From Phenylobacterium sp. (GTDB lineage Bacteria > Pseudomonadota > Alphaproteobacteria > Caulobacterales > Caulobacteraceae): DNA of 64,000 nucleotides. The notes below the pieces were generated by a model. It did not search any database. It was not told the origin of the DNA and saw only the letters and a program-made list of their open reading frames with translations. A program made the translations under genes and the position numbers. Location: positions 1 to 64,000 of the forward strand of contig NZ_JAEUMN010000087.1 in assembly GCF_016793225.1 (NCBI RefSeq), given 5' to 3'. How positions within the stretch are numbered: position 1 is the first letter of the stretch; every line of letters starts with the position of its first letter. Shown here piece after piece: positions 43,327-55,715 of this stretch.

Positions 43327-44499
43327 ATGAGCGAGAGGGGCGACCGCCTCGGGGCGTGGTGCGGCTGGGTGATGGTCGGCGTGGCCGCCCTGACGCCGCT
43401 GTTCGCCTGGCTGGGCCCCCTCGGCTTCGCGCCCCTGCTCAGCCTGGCGGGCCTGCTCTGCCTGCCGGCCGTCCGCGTGGACGAGCGGGACCGGCCCCTC
43501 GCCATCCTGCTGCTGCTCACCGTCGCCTGGGCCGCCGCCTCCACCTTCTGGAGCCCCCACAAGGCCACGCGGCTGGAAGACAGCGCCGCGCTGAAGCTCG
43601 CCTTCCAGGTGCTGCTCTACTGGTCGGCCTGGCAGGGCGCCCGTCGCGCCGCGCCGGCCCAGCGCCGCCTCGCGCTGAAGGTCTTCGGCTGGGGCCTGGC
43701 CGCGTACGGCGCCGTGCTCGCGGTCGAGGCCATGACCGAGGCGGGGCTCTACCGCGCGCTGCGCGACCTGATCCGCGACCCCATCCGGCCGGACCTCGGC
43801 AAGAAGAACATCGCGCACGGCAGCTTCGTGCTGGCGCTGCTCTGGCCCGTCGTCGCCGCGGGCGCGGCGCGCGCCGGCGCGTCCTGGCTGCTCGCGGTTC
43901 CCATGGCGGTGGGCACGGCGCTGGTGGGGGCGAAGTTCGGATCCGACGCGCCGGTTCTCGCGGTCGGGCTGGCGGTGGCCGCCGGCGTGACGGTCTGGAT
44001 CTGGCCGCGCTCGGCGCCGAAGTCGCTGGCGGTGGCCACGGCGACGCTGATCCTGCTGATGCCCCTCCTGATCCTGGCCGCGCTGAAGCTGCAGACGGGC
44101 CAGCACCTGCCGGAGTCCTGGGCCCAGCGCGTCGGCTACTGGGGCTACGCCCTGGCCCGTCTGGCCGACCATCCGTTCCGCGGCTGGGGCCTGGACGCCA
44201 GCCGGGCCTTCAGCCCCTGGATCCAGCTCCACCCGCACAACGGCGCCCTGCAGCTCTGGCTCGAGCTCGGGGCCCTCGGGGCGGTCCTGGGCGCGCTGGT
44301 GTGGGCGTTCGTCTTCCGCCGGTTCGCCGGCGAGGCGCGCAGCCTGGTCGCGGCGGGCGCGGCGGGGTCGGCCATGGTCTACGTCCTCTTCGGCGCCATC
44401 AGCTTCGGCGTCTGGCAGGAGTGGTGGCTGGGCGCGGCCGCCCTGACCGCCGCCGCGGCGGCCCTCGCCGACTCCGAGGACGCCGAACGCCGCAGCTGA
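43327..44499 (+). CDS. O-antigen ligase/polymerase-like membrane protein
   Basis: 390 aa with about 10-11 membrane helices and the Wzy_C loop HPFRGWGLDASRAF followed by IQLHPHNGALQLWLELG, containing the conserved periplasmic His and the HNxxLQ(x)W(x)ELG pattern. Such enzymes join or polymerise glycans at the outer face of the inner membrane; whether WaaL or Wzy type is not clear. It follows gor by 27 bp and may be cotranscribed, though functionally unrelated. Confidence 0.83.
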   Translation: MSERGDRLGAWCGWVMVGVAALTPLFAWLGPLGFAPLLSLAGLLCLPAVRVDERDRPLAILLLLTVAWAAASTFWSPHKATRLEDSAALKLAFQVLLYWSAWQGARRAAPAQRRLALKVFGWGLAAYGAVLAVEAMTEAGLYRALRDLIRDPIRPDLGKKNIAHGSFVLALLWPVVAAGAARAGASWLLAVPMAVGTALVGAKFGSDAPVLAVGLAVAAGVTVWIWPRSAPKSLAVATATLILLMPLLILAALKLQTGQHLPESWAQRVGYWGYALARLADHPFRGWGLDASRAFSPWIQLHPHNGALQLWLELGALGAVLGALVWAFVFRRFAGEARSLVAAGAAGSAMVYVLFGAISFGVWQEWWLGAAALTAAAAALADSEDAERRS

Positions 44500-44515
44500 G
44501 GGGACGTGGGTGGTC

Positions 44516-44556
44516 GATGCTCCCCCCCCTGGGGGAGCTCGCGAAGCGAGAGGGGG
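44516..44556. repeat. GC-rich palindromic repeat, copy 1
   Basis: Starts GATGCTCCCCCCCCTGGGGG and ends AGCTCGCGAAGCGAGAGGGGG. It can fold as two adjacent stems. Near-identical copies lie at 57182-57221 and 57942-57981, all in intergenic DNA after a gene end. It opens the 406-bp gap 44500-44905. Confidence 0.8.
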
Positions 44557-44577
44557 CCTGGCCCCACCCCAACCCCC

Positions 44578-44726
44578 TGTCATCCCGGTTTCCGCGCAAG
44601 CGGAAGACCGGGACCCATAGACTCCGCCTCTCCGGATAAAGCGCGGGCGCCGCCGCCAGCGGGCCACCCCCACACATCGGGCGCGTATGGGTCCCGGTCT
44701 TCGCCTGCGGCGAAACCGGGATGACA
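44578..44726. repeat. paired-REP element with 15-bp terminal inverted repeats, copy A
   Basis: Ends are TGTCATCCCGGTTTC (44578-44592) and its exact reverse complement GAAACCGGGATGACA (44712-44726). Each arm continues in an inner hairpin and the sequences GGGACCCATAGACTCCGC and GCGCGTATGGGTCCCGGTCT. The centre differs from copy B at 54443-54586. No ORF or transposase is inside. The rest of the gap up to 44905 shows no recognisable element; a promoter for the DAHP synthase is expected there but I cannot place it. Confidence 0.82.
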
Positions 44727-44905
44727 GCCGTGGGGGTGCGTAGGCCCACGGCCCTTTCCGCGATCTCTGCGGTTAACTTGGACCGGTGCAACGGCCGGCC
44801 CGCGAGGCATCGAACGCCGCAGCCGGTCCGCAGGGGCGTGACGCTGCGCTGCAATGTGGGTAAAACGCCCGGCCCGCTGACGACGGCGGTACCGGACTTG
44901 AGCAG

Positions 44906-46285
<1,380 letters not shown>

Positions 46286-46329
46286 GCCGGCGGCCGGCGC
46301 GCACCTCTTTTCGGGCGCGCCTGAACTTT

Positions 46330-46364
46330 CCTCCTGTCCCGCGGTTGAGGCGGGCCACAGGAGG
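46330..46364 (+). promoter_or_regulatory. hairpin covering the katE ribosome binding site
   Basis: CCTCCTGT (46330-46337) pairs with ACAGGAGG (46357-46364), and directly inside it CCCGC (46338-46342) pairs with GCGGG (46350-46354), with a CC bulge and a 7-nt loop. The katE Shine-Dalgarno AGGAGG (46359-46364), 6 nt before the ATG, lies wholly in the 3' strand of the stem. No U-tract follows, so translational control is more likely than termination. Confidence 0.6.
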
Positions 46365-46370
46365 GACGAC

Positions 46371-48464
<2,094 letters not shown>

Positions 48465-48501
48465 GCCTGCGCGGCCGCGGGCCTCGCGCCCGCGGCCGTC
48501 G

Positions 48502-48981
48502 TCACGCTGCGGCCTTCAGGCGCTGGCGGGCTTCCTGCTTCGCGCCGACCGCGTCGACGAGCCGGCCCGCCGCGCCCAGGCCGAACGTGGGCATGCCGCC
48601 GTAGATCGCTTCGTAGCGCCCGGGCGCGACCAGGTAGGTCTCGTGCCAGATGCCGACGTCGCCATCCATGCCCACGGTCCGGTAGAAGCTGCGCCAGGCC
48701 GGCAAGTGCTCGTGGTTTTCGGCGCGGGCGTAGGCCTCCAGATGTTCGAAGCTGCGCCAGTACTGCACGGTCATCACGTCCGGGAATCCGTTGAAGTCCT
48801 GCGCGTGCAGCAGGCCCAGTTCCGGGCGGGCTTCCAGTTCGCTGCGCATCCTCCGCATCGCCGCGGCGACGGGTCGCCACTTCCAGATCTTCCACGGCCG
48901 CAGGATGCGGGCGCCGATCAGGAAGACCACGAACTCGCCCTCCAGCTCGGCGCACATCCGCGCCTTGTTGATGCCGCCCAT
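48502..48981 (-). CDS. DUF4188 domain protein (dimeric alpha/beta barrel)
   Basis: 159 aa. Matches the DUF4188 family: INKARMCAELEGEFVVFLIG, ILRPWKIWKW, MTVQYWRSFEHLEAYARAEN, and GDVGIWHETYLVAPGRYEAI. Members are thought to be monooxygenase-like small enzymes of unknown substrate. Convergent with katE and divergent from the MATE gene. Confidence 0.82.
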   Translation of the reverse strand: MGGINKARMCAELEGEFVVFLIGARILRPWKIWKWRPVAAAMRRMRSELEARPELGLLHAQDFNGFPDVMTVQYWRSFEHLEAYARAENHEHLPAWRSFYRTVGMDGDVGIWHETYLVAPGRYEAIYGGMPTFGLGAAGRLVDAVGAKQEARQRLKAAA

Positions 48982-49153
48982 GTCGCCCTCGCTGTCCGGT
49001 TATCCCTTGCGGCTACCGCCCGGCGCCGGCGTTTGGATGTGCCCTCGAGGCCACGCGCGCAGGGAGAAGGCCGGCCAAGCTGAAGCTGGCCTTGCCGTCC
49101 CGCGACGCCGGCGCCAGTCTCCGCGCCTCTTTGAAAACCCGAGCTTGCCAGCC

Positions 49154-50530
49154 ATGGACCGCCCCGCGGGCCAGGCGCCCGCGGAGTCTCGGGGGCGCAC
49201 GAGCCCTTTCCGCACCGATCTCGACACCCTCCTGAAGCTCTCGGGACCGGTCGTCCTGTCGCGCCTGGGCATCATGGCCATGGGGCTCACCGACGCCATC
49301 GTCGTCGGCCGCTTCTCGGCGCGCGAGCTCGGCTACCACGCGCTGGGCTGGGCGCCGACCAGCGTGGTGCTGACCGCCGTGGTGGGCCTGCTCACCGGCG
49401 TCCAGGTGATGACCGCGCGCCGGATCGGGGAGGGACGCCGCGACCTGACCGGGGCGGTGCTCAGGCGCGGCCTGGCCTACGCCTTCTGGCTGGGCCTGGT
49501 GTCGGCCGTGATCCTGGCCGTCGGCGGTCCGCCGTTCATGCATGTGATCGGGCTCGAGAAGGACCTCGCCGACGGCGCCAGCCGGGTGCTGCTGGTCTTC
49601 TCGCTGTCGCTGCCGGGCTACGCGATCAGCGTCGCCTGCGCCTTCTGGCTCGAGGGCCTGTCCCGCCCGGGGCCGGCCGCCTGGTTCATGTGGGCGGCCA
49701 ACGTCGTGAACCTGGCGCTGAACCTGCTGCTGGTGCCGGGGACCTTCGACCTGCCGGCCATGGGCGCGGTCGGCGGGGCCTGGGCGACCATGGGCGCCCG
49801 GACCTTCCTGGCGCTGATCAGCGTGGCCTTCATCCTGCGCATGGCCGAGGCCCGCGCGCTCGGCGTCTTCGACCGGCCCGAGCGCGACCGGCCGGCCGAG
49901 ATCGAGCAGCGGCGCATCGGCTACGGCGCGGGGATCTCCAACTTCTTCGAGGTCGCCGCCTTCGCCAGCCTGAACGTGATCGCCGGCTGGATCAGCGCGC
50001 TCACCGTCGCGGCGTGGACGATCGTCCTCAACGTCGCGGCCATCGTCTTCATGGTGCCCCTGGGCCTGGCGACCGGCGCCGCGGTTCTCGTGGGCAAGGC
50101 CTACGGCGCCCGCGATCCCGCCGCCGTGACCCGGGCCGGCGTCGTCTCCTTCGCCGTGACCTTCGCGTTCGGCGTGGCGATCTCGCTCGCCATCTGGCCC
50201 GCCGCCGGCCTGATCTCGGGCGCCTACACGACCGATCCCGCGACCCTGGCGATCGCCATTCCCGCCCTGGCGCTGGCCTGCCTCTTCTTCGCGCCCGACG
50301 CGCTGCAGGTGGTGGCCGCCCAGTCGCTGCGCGCCCGCGGCGACGTCTGGGTTCCCACGATCACCCACCTCACCAGCTACATCCTGGTGATGATGCCGCT
50401 GGCCTGGTTCCTGGCGATCCCGATGGGGCAGGGGATCCTCGGCATGACCTGGGCCGTGATCGCCGCCAGCTTCCTGTCGGGCGCGCTGCTGCTGGGCCGC
50501 TTCTGGCTGCTGAGCCGCCGGCCGCTCTAG
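49154..50530 (+). CDS. MATE family efflux transporter
   Basis: 458 aa from an ATG at 49154, with 12 membrane segments in two homologous halves. The N-half opens LLKLSGPVVLSRLGIMAMGL then TDAIVVGRFSARELGYHAL; the second half contains EVAAFASLNVIAGWISALTV. NorM-type drug/cation antiporter of the inner membrane; substrate unknown. A longer open frame starting at 48791 overlaps the DUF4188 gene and is unlikely. It ends flush against the convergent PQQ dehydrogenase gene, with no base between the stops. Confidence 0.88.
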   Translation: MDRPAGQAPAESRGRTSPFRTDLDTLLKLSGPVVLSRLGIMAMGLTDAIVVGRFSARELGYHALGWAPTSVVLTAVVGLLTGVQVMTARRIGEGRRDLTGAVLRRGLAYAFWLGLVSAVILAVGGPPFMHVIGLEKDLADGASRVLLVFSLSLPGYAISVACAFWLEGLSRPGPAAWFMWAANVVNLALNLLLVPGTFDLPAMGAVGGAWATMGARTFLALISVAFILRMAEARALGVFDRPERDRPAEIEQRRIGYGAGISNFFEVAAFASLNVIAGWISALTVAAWTIVLNVAAIVFMVPLGLATGAAVLVGKAYGARDPAAVTRAGVVSFAVTFAFGVAISLAIWPAAGLISGAYTTDPATLAIAIPALALACLFFAPDALQVVAAQSLRARGDVWVPTITHLTSYILVMMPLAWFLAIPMGQGILGMTWAVIAASFLSGALLLGRFWLLSRRPL

Positions 50531-52483
50531 TCAGGGGCGCAGCGGCCCGGGCAGGGCGAAGGCCACCACCTGGTCGCCCGGCTTGGTTCCGCTCTTCCCG
50601 TGGCCGCCGGCCGCGATGACCACGTACTGCCGCCCCTTCCAGACGTAGGTCATCGGCGTCGCCTGGCCCCCGGCCGGCAGCCGGCCCTTCCACAGCTCGC
50701 GCCCCGTCGCGCCGTCGAAGGCGCGCAGGTAGTTGTCCATCGCCGCGCCGATGAACACGAGCCCGCTCGCCGTGGCGATCGGCCCGCCGAAGCCGGGGAC
50801 CCCGATGTCGCCCAGCAGCAGCTGCGAGCCCGGCGCGAGGTCGCGCGTGGTCCCCAGCGGGACCTCCCACAGCACCTTGCCGGTGCGCATGTCCACGGCG
50901 TGCAGCTGGCCCCAGGGCGGCGGGTTGCAGGGCAGTCCCAGCGGCGAGCGCAGCACCTCGCGCTTCATGCCGTAGGGCGCCCCGCGCTGGGCCGAGACCT
51001 CGGTGTCCATCTCGGCCTGCTGGGTGGCCTTCACCTTGTCCGCCGGGATCAGCGTCACGAGGTGCAGCGCGCTGGAGGTGTTCACATAGACCACCTGCCG
51101 GCCGGCGTCGAAGGCCAGCCCGCCCCAGTTCATGCCCCCGCCGGTGAACGGGTACAGGATCGTCCCCTGCAGAGACGGCGGCGTATAGATCCCCTCGCGC
51201 CGGGCGCCTTCGATCAGCCTGCGGCACGCGCCGCGGTCCCAGGGCGTCAGTCCGTAGGCGTCCTCGGGCGCGATCTCCATCGGGCTCAGCGGCCGCGGCG
51301 CCGTGGGGAAGGGCTGCGTGGGCGACAGAGGCTCGCCCGGGGCGCCGCCCTGCGGGACGCGGCGTTCCTCCACCGGGATCACGGGCGCGCCGGTCTCCCG
51401 CGCCAGGGTGAAGATCAGCCCCTGCTTGGTGGCCTGGATCACCGCCGGCGTGGCGCGCCCGCCGTAGGCCACGTCGCCCAGGGTCGGCTGGGCCGGGACG
51501 TCGTAGTCCCAGACGTCGTGGTGCGTCGTCTGGAAGCTCCAGCGCGGCTGGCCGGTCGCGGCGTCCACCGCCACCACCGAATTGGCCATGCCGTTGTTCC
51601 CCGGACGCAGGCCGCCGAAGAAGTCCGGGCTCGCGCTCGAGGTGGGCAGGAAGACGAGGCCGCGCGCCGGGTCCGCCGACATGGGCGCCCAGACGTTGGC
51701 CGCGCCCGCCTTCACGCCCGGCCCGGCGCCCGCCAGCGGATCGAAGGCCCAGCGCGGCGCCCCGGTGCGCGCGTCGTAGGCCCGCACCACGCCCGAGATC
51801 TCCTCCACCCGCTGGTTGTCGTCGATCGACGAGCCCACCACCACGACGCCGTTCACCACCACCGGCGGCGAGGTGATCTGCATCTGGCCCTTGCGCTCTA
51901 AGAGGACGCCCAGGCCCACGTCCACGGTCCCGCCCTTGCCGAAGCCGGGGCAGGGGGCGCCGGTCGCCGCGTCCAGCGCGATCAGCCGCCGGTCCACCGT
52001 GGGCAGGAACACCCGCGCCGCGCAGGCTGCGCCCGCCGGCGCCTCGGGGTCGCGCCAGAAGGTCACGCCGCGGCAGACGTTGTCGTTGGGGTAGCGGACC
52101 GTCGGGTCCACCTTCGGGTCGTGCCGCCAGATCTCGCGGCCCGTCCCCGGATCCAGCGCCGCCGCCAGGTTGAACTGCGAGCAGACGTAGAGCCGGCCCT
52201 CGGCCAGGATCGGCGTGTTCTCGAACGCCGCGTGCTCGATCTCCGCGCCGTTCCGCGCCAGCTCGCCGGTCGAATAGGTCCAGGCGACCTTCAGCCCCGC
52301 CACGTTCGCCGGCGTGATCTGCGCCGCGGACGAGTACCGCTGCCCGCCCGCGTCGCCGCCATAGTAGGGCCAGTCCGCTTCGGGCGCGGCCGCGACGGCC
52401 GCGCTCGGGCGTGGCGCGCACGCGGCGATTGCGAGTAGGCTCACGGCGGCGCAGGTCGCGGCGCATCGGGTCAGGACGGTCAT
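50531..52483 (-). CDS. PQQ-dependent dehydrogenase, glucose/quinate family, lipoprotein
   Basis: 650 aa. Starts MTVLTRCAATCAAVSLLAIA and carries a lipobox IAAC, so it is a membrane-attached periplasmic lipoprotein lacking the five N-terminal helices of Gcd. The body is an eight-bladed beta-propeller: DWPYYGGDAGGQRYSSAAQI, EIWRHDPKVDP, TTHHDVWDYDVPAQP, GGMNWGGLAFD and the closing ATPMTYVWKGRQYVVIAAGG. Oxidises a sugar or alcohol and passes electrons to quinone or cytochrome c. No PQQ biosynthesis gene is in the window. Its ATG interlocks with that of the divergent LytTR gene. Confidence 0.85.
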   Translation of the reverse strand: MTVLTRCAATCAAVSLLAIAACAPRPSAAVAAAPEADWPYYGGDAGGQRYSSAAQITPANVAGLKVAWTYSTGELARNGAEIEHAAFENTPILAEGRLYVCSQFNLAAALDPGTGREIWRHDPKVDPTVRYPNDNVCRGVTFWRDPEAPAGAACAARVFLPTVDRRLIALDAATGAPCPGFGKGGTVDVGLGVLLERKGQMQITSPPVVVNGVVVVGSSIDDNQRVEEISGVVRAYDARTGAPRWAFDPLAGAGPGVKAGAANVWAPMSADPARGLVFLPTSSASPDFFGGLRPGNNGMANSVVAVDAATGQPRWSFQTTHHDVWDYDVPAQPTLGDVAYGGRATPAVIQATKQGLIFTLARETGAPVIPVEERRVPQGGAPGEPLSPTQPFPTAPRPLSPMEIAPEDAYGLTPWDRGACRRLIEGARREGIYTPPSLQGTILYPFTGGGMNWGGLAFDAGRQVVYVNTSSALHLVTLIPADKVKATQQAEMDTEVSAQRGAPYGMKREVLRSPLGLPCNPPPWGQLHAVDMRTGKVLWEVPLGTTRDLAPGSQLLLGDIGVPGFGGPIATASGLVFIGAAMDNYLRAFDGATGRELWKGRLPAGGQATPMTYVWKGRQYVVIAAGGHGKSGTKPGDQVVAFALPGPLRP

Positions 52484-53414
52484 GGCGAAATCCGAAGGGC
52501 AGGCGATGGCGGCGATGGAACATCGCGCCGCCCTCGTGCGCCAGCCGGGCCGGGACGAACGGCTCGCGGCCAGGGACGAACCGCCCGGGGCGGGGCTGCA
52601 AGGCCTTCTCCGCGGGATCGACGGCGACACCGTCCGCGGGCTCCTGCTGTCCTGGGCCATCGGGATGTCGGTGGTGGCCGTCATCATCCTCTTCAACGTG
52701 CTCACCCGCCGCCATGACTTTCCCGGGCAGCCCATCGCCGAAGTCGTGGTCCTGGAAGGCTCCAGCCTGGTGAGCATGGCGCCGGCGCTGCTGATCGCGG
52801 GGCTGGCGGCGCTCTGGCTTCGGCGCTCCCGGCCGTCGCCGCTCCGGATGGCCGCGGGGCTCGCCCTGGCGTTCGCGCCCTTCGCCCTGGTCCACATCGG
52901 CGGCTTCGTGCTCATCCGCCAGGCGGCCTACGCCGCGGCGGACGCCCGCTACCACTTCACACCGCTCGGGCAGGAACTGGCCTACGAACTGGCCAAGGAC
53001 GCGCCCGGGTTCGCGGTGTCGGTGTTCCTGTTCTGGGTGACCCTGGGCTGGATCATGCGCCCGGCCGCGCTTCCAGCCCCCGCGACGCCCGCCACCTTCG
53101 ACATCCGCGACGGCGCGCGTCTCATCCGCGTTCCGGTGCTGGCGATCGTCGCGATCCGTTCGGCCGGCAACTACGCCGAGTTCCTGCTCGACGACGGCCG
53201 GCGGCCGCTCATGCGGACCGCGCTGGGCGGGCTCGAGACCCTCATGTCGCCCCTGGGCTTCGTGCGCACCCACCGCTCCTGGCTGGTGAACGCCGCGCGG
53301 GTGACGGGCCTGGCGCCGGAGGGGTCGGGCGACTACGCCGTCGAGATCGGCGAGCTCCGCATCCCCCTGTCGCGCCGCTACCGGGCGGCGCTGCAGCGGC
53401 TGCGGGCCGGCTAA
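52482..53414 (+). CDS. membrane-anchored LytTR-type transcriptional regulator
   Basis: 310 aa. Four hydrophobic segments between about 45 and 195 (GLLLSWAIGMSVVAVIILFN, SLVSMAPALLIAGLAALWL, AGLALAFAPFALVHIGGFVL, FAVSVFLFWVTLGWIM) anchor a C-terminal LytTR DNA-binding domain (~205-305: LIRVPVLAIVAIRSAGNYAE, FVRTHRSWLVNAARV, IPLSRRYRAAL). LytTR with a membrane part and no receiver domain is a known alphaproteobacterial arrangement. The first ATG shares bases with the divergent start; an in-frame ATG at 52506 with an AGG-rich upstream is an alternative. Confidence 0.82.
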   Translation: MAKSEGQAMAAMEHRAALVRQPGRDERLAARDEPPGAGLQGLLRGIDGDTVRGLLLSWAIGMSVVAVIILFNVLTRRHDFPGQPIAEVVVLEGSSLVSMAPALLIAGLAALWLRRSRPSPLRMAAGLALAFAPFALVHIGGFVLIRQAAYAAADARYHFTPLGQELAYELAKDAPGFAVSVFLFWVTLGWIMRPAALPAPATPATFDIRDGARLIRVPVLAIVAIRSAGNYAEFLLDDGRRPLMRTALGGLETLMSPLGFVRTHRSWLVNAARVTGLAPEGSGDYAVEIGELRIPLSRRYRAALQRLRAG

Positions 53415-53415
53415 C

Positions 53416-54318
53416 CTACACGCCCGCGCCCAGGATCCAGCCTTCCTCGCGCTCGGCGTCCAGGACGGCGTCGGCCGCGGCGCCCTTCGGCGGCGCGAAC
53501 AGGGCGCCCAGCTTGCCGGCCTCGTCCAGGCGCGCGAAGTGCTCGGCGGTGGTGCGCACCTGGGTCAGGTCCTTCACCTCGCCCGGGGCGCCCTGCGGCT
53601 TCAGCATCGAGGGGTAGACCTCGGCCGCCACCACGTCGACGCCCGCCAGGTCCGCCTCGGTCAGCGCCTTGAAGCCCGTCTCGAAGGGCCACGCCTTGAA
53701 GCCCTCGCCGCGCGCCGCCTTCAGCCGCCGCACGAACGGGATGCCCAGGATCGCCTGACCGCCCACCGAGCCGTTGTAGTAGAGCTTCCAGATCGACGCC
53801 GCGCCCTTCGCCGCCAGGTCGGCGTGGCGGAACTCGGGCAGGTCGTCCGGCCCGTGGTTGCGGGTGCGCTTCGGCTGCAGCGTGGTCAGCGCATCCTTGG
53901 GCGGGCAGCCCCAGAACGGGAACGGCCCGCCGGTGAGCCGCCGGTTGACCTCCGAGCCGACGCCGAAGCGGTTGTTCGTGTTGTCGGGCTTGTCCTTCAC
54001 CATCTTGGCCAGCTGGTCCCAGGTGGCCTGCCACGGCGCCTCGCCGGGCAGCTTCAGCGCCGCCGCGAACCCGCGCGGGAAGCCCAGCGGGAAGTCGAAG
54101 CCCAGCAGGCAGCGCTCGTTGCGCTTCTTCAGGTCGTCCAGGATGGCCGTCAGCCGCGTCTCGGCCTCGGCCCGCGTCGCCGGGTTGAAGCTCTCGAACG
54201 CCATCCGGAAGCGGATGTCGCGCTTCAGAACGCCGATCCAGATCGAGTCCGCGCCGGTAGTCGGCTTCGCCGCGGCGCTCCAGTCGACGATCACATAGGC
54301 GCTGAACAGGCGCGGCAC
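53416..54318 (-). CDS. DUF429-like protein of predicted RNase H fold
   Basis: 300 aa. MPRLFSAYVIVDWSAAAKPT and GADSIWIGV at the start, LLGFDFPLGFPRGFAAALKL and later VDVVAAEVYPSMLK give the acidic positions D/D/E seen in DUF429-type RNase H-fold proteins. Some homologues are labelled cobalamin- or molybdopterin-related in databases without proof. Function unknown. Convergent with the LytTR gene, one base apart. Confidence 0.6.
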   Translation of the reverse strand: MPRLFSAYVIVDWSAAAKPTTGADSIWIGVLKRDIRFRMAFESFNPATRAEAETRLTAILDDLKKRNERCLLGFDFPLGFPRGFAAALKLPGEAPWQATWDQLAKMVKDKPDNTNNRFGVGSEVNRRLTGGPFPFWGCPPKDALTTLQPKRTRNHGPDDLPEFRHADLAAKGAASIWKLYYNGSVGGQAILGIPFVRRLKAARGEGFKAWPFETGFKALTEADLAGVDVVAAEVYPSMLKPQGAPGEVKDLTQVRTTAEHFARLDEAGKLGALFAPPKGAAADAVLDAEREEGWILGAGV

Positions 54319-54442
54319 GGGCGGAAACTCCAGACCTTGGGGGAGGACCGCAGCGTTTTACGCCCTAACCACCCAGCGTCCAGCAAGAACCGCCCACCGC
54401 GCCGAGAAGGCGGCGAAGCCGCAATCTCGAACCGCCATCCGT

Positions 54443-54586
54443 TGTCATCCCGGTTTCGCCGCCAGGCGAAAACCGGGACCCATAGACTCCGCGCCCCAGG
54501 CAAACCCCCGTCGCCGCCGCCGCGACCTACCCTCAGAGACCGGCGCGTATGGGTCCCGGTCTTCGCTGCGCGAAACCGGGATGACA
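54443..54586. repeat. paired-REP element with 15-bp terminal inverted repeats, copy B
   Basis: Same ends as copy A (TGTCATCCCGGTTTC and its inverse at 54572-54586) and the same inner motifs GGGACCCATAGACTCCGC and GCGCGTATGGGTCCCGGTCT, with a different central ~45 bp. It fills the middle of the 314-bp gap 54319-54632; the flanks carry nothing I recognise. Confidence 0.82.
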
Positions 54587-54632
54587 GCCGCGAGGGTGTT
54601 TGGTGCGACGAGACGAGAAACGCCGAGGGCGC

Positions 54633-55634
54633 CTACCCCAGCTTCACCAGCATCTTGCCCAGGTTCTCGCCCTTGAAGAGGCCCAGGAAGGCGTCGGGGG
54701 CTTTTTCGATGCCTTCGAAGACCGTCTCCTTCCAGGTGACCTTGCCGTCCTTCACCCAGCCCGACAGGTCCTTCAGGAACGCCGGCATCATGTCCCAGTG
54801 GGTCGAGACGATGAAGCCCTCCATCCGCAGCTGCTTGCCCACCATCAGCACCAGGTTGCGCGGGCCGGGGGGCATCTCGGTGGCGTTGTACATCGAGATC
54901 GCGCCGCACAGCGCGAAGCGCGCGAACGGGCGCGCCGCCGTCAGCGCCGCCTCCAGGTGCTCGCCGCCCACGTTGTCGAAATAGACGTCGATGCCGGACG
55001 GCGCGGCCTTCATCAGCGCCGCCGTCAGGTCCTTCTCGGCCTTGTAGTCGATGACCTGGTCGGCCCCGATCGACTTCAGGAACGCCACCTTCTCGGGTCC
55101 GCCCGCCGAGGCGATCACCGTGTGGCCCTTGGCCTTGGCGATCTGCACCACCATCGAACCGACGGCGCCCGCGCCGCCCGAGACGAACACCACGTCGCCG
55201 TCCTTCAGCGCCGCCACCTTCAGCAGGCCCGCATAGGCCGTCAGCCCCGGCATCCCGGCCGCGCCCAGGAACGCCTGCGGCGGCAGGCCCATGGGGTCCA
55301 GCTTCTGCACCTGGGCGGCGGGAGCGTTGAAGCCCTCGCGCCAGCCGAAGCCCGACTGCACCAGGTCGCCCGGCTTGAAGTTCGGATCGCCCGAGGCCGT
55401 GACCTCGCCGACCGCCCCGCCGTCCATGGCCTTCCCGAGCTGGAACGGCGGCGTATAGCTCTGCACGTCGTTCATGCGGCCGCGCATGTAGGGGTCGACG
55501 GTCATCCAGGTGTTGCGCACCTGCACCTCGCCTGGGCCCGGCGCCGGCAGCTCCACGCTGGCCAGCTCGAAATTGGCGGCGGTGGGCATGCCGCTGGGCC
55601 GGCTCTTCAGGCGGATCTCGCGAACCGTGGTCAT
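54633..55634 (-). CDS. NADP-dependent MDR oxidoreductase (CurA/prostaglandin reductase-like)
   Basis: 333 aa from an ATG at 55634 with GGGAGA 6-7 nt upstream. Zinc-free medium-chain reductase: WMTVDPYMRGRMND, GMPGLTAYAGLLKVAALKDG, FVSGGAGAVGSMVVQIAKAK and YFDNVGGEHLEAAL. Reduces the double bond of alpha,beta-unsaturated ketones or aldehydes with NADPH. Upstream open frame runs antisense to the Gfo/Idh gene and is ignored. Confidence 0.9.
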   Translation of the reverse strand: MTTVREIRLKSRPSGMPTAANFELASVELPAPGPGEVQVRNTWMTVDPYMRGRMNDVQSYTPPFQLGKAMDGGAVGEVTASGDPNFKPGDLVQSGFGWREGFNAPAAQVQKLDPMGLPPQAFLGAAGMPGLTAYAGLLKVAALKDGDVVFVSGGAGAVGSMVVQIAKAKGHTVIASAGGPEKVAFLKSIGADQVIDYKAEKDLTAALMKAAPSGIDVYFDNVGGEHLEAALTAARPFARFALCGAISMYNATEMPPGPRNLVLMVGKQLRMEGFIVSTHWDMMPAFLKDLSGWVKDGKVTWKETVFEGIEKAPDAFLGLFKGENLGKMLVKLG

Positions 55635-55715
55635 GATGCGTCTCCCTATCTTCAAACGGTTGTATGACCTCGGGCGGGTGGCGTCGAGCCGGCGGCGCGT
55701 GTTACGGCCGCGCCC

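Noticed and set aside
41752-44673. 973-aa minus-strand open frame over gor and the ligase-like gene
   Set aside because: Antisense to conserved genes with intact motifs; no recognisable domain. The same applies to the frames at 28572-30935, 44399-46384 and 46188-48293.
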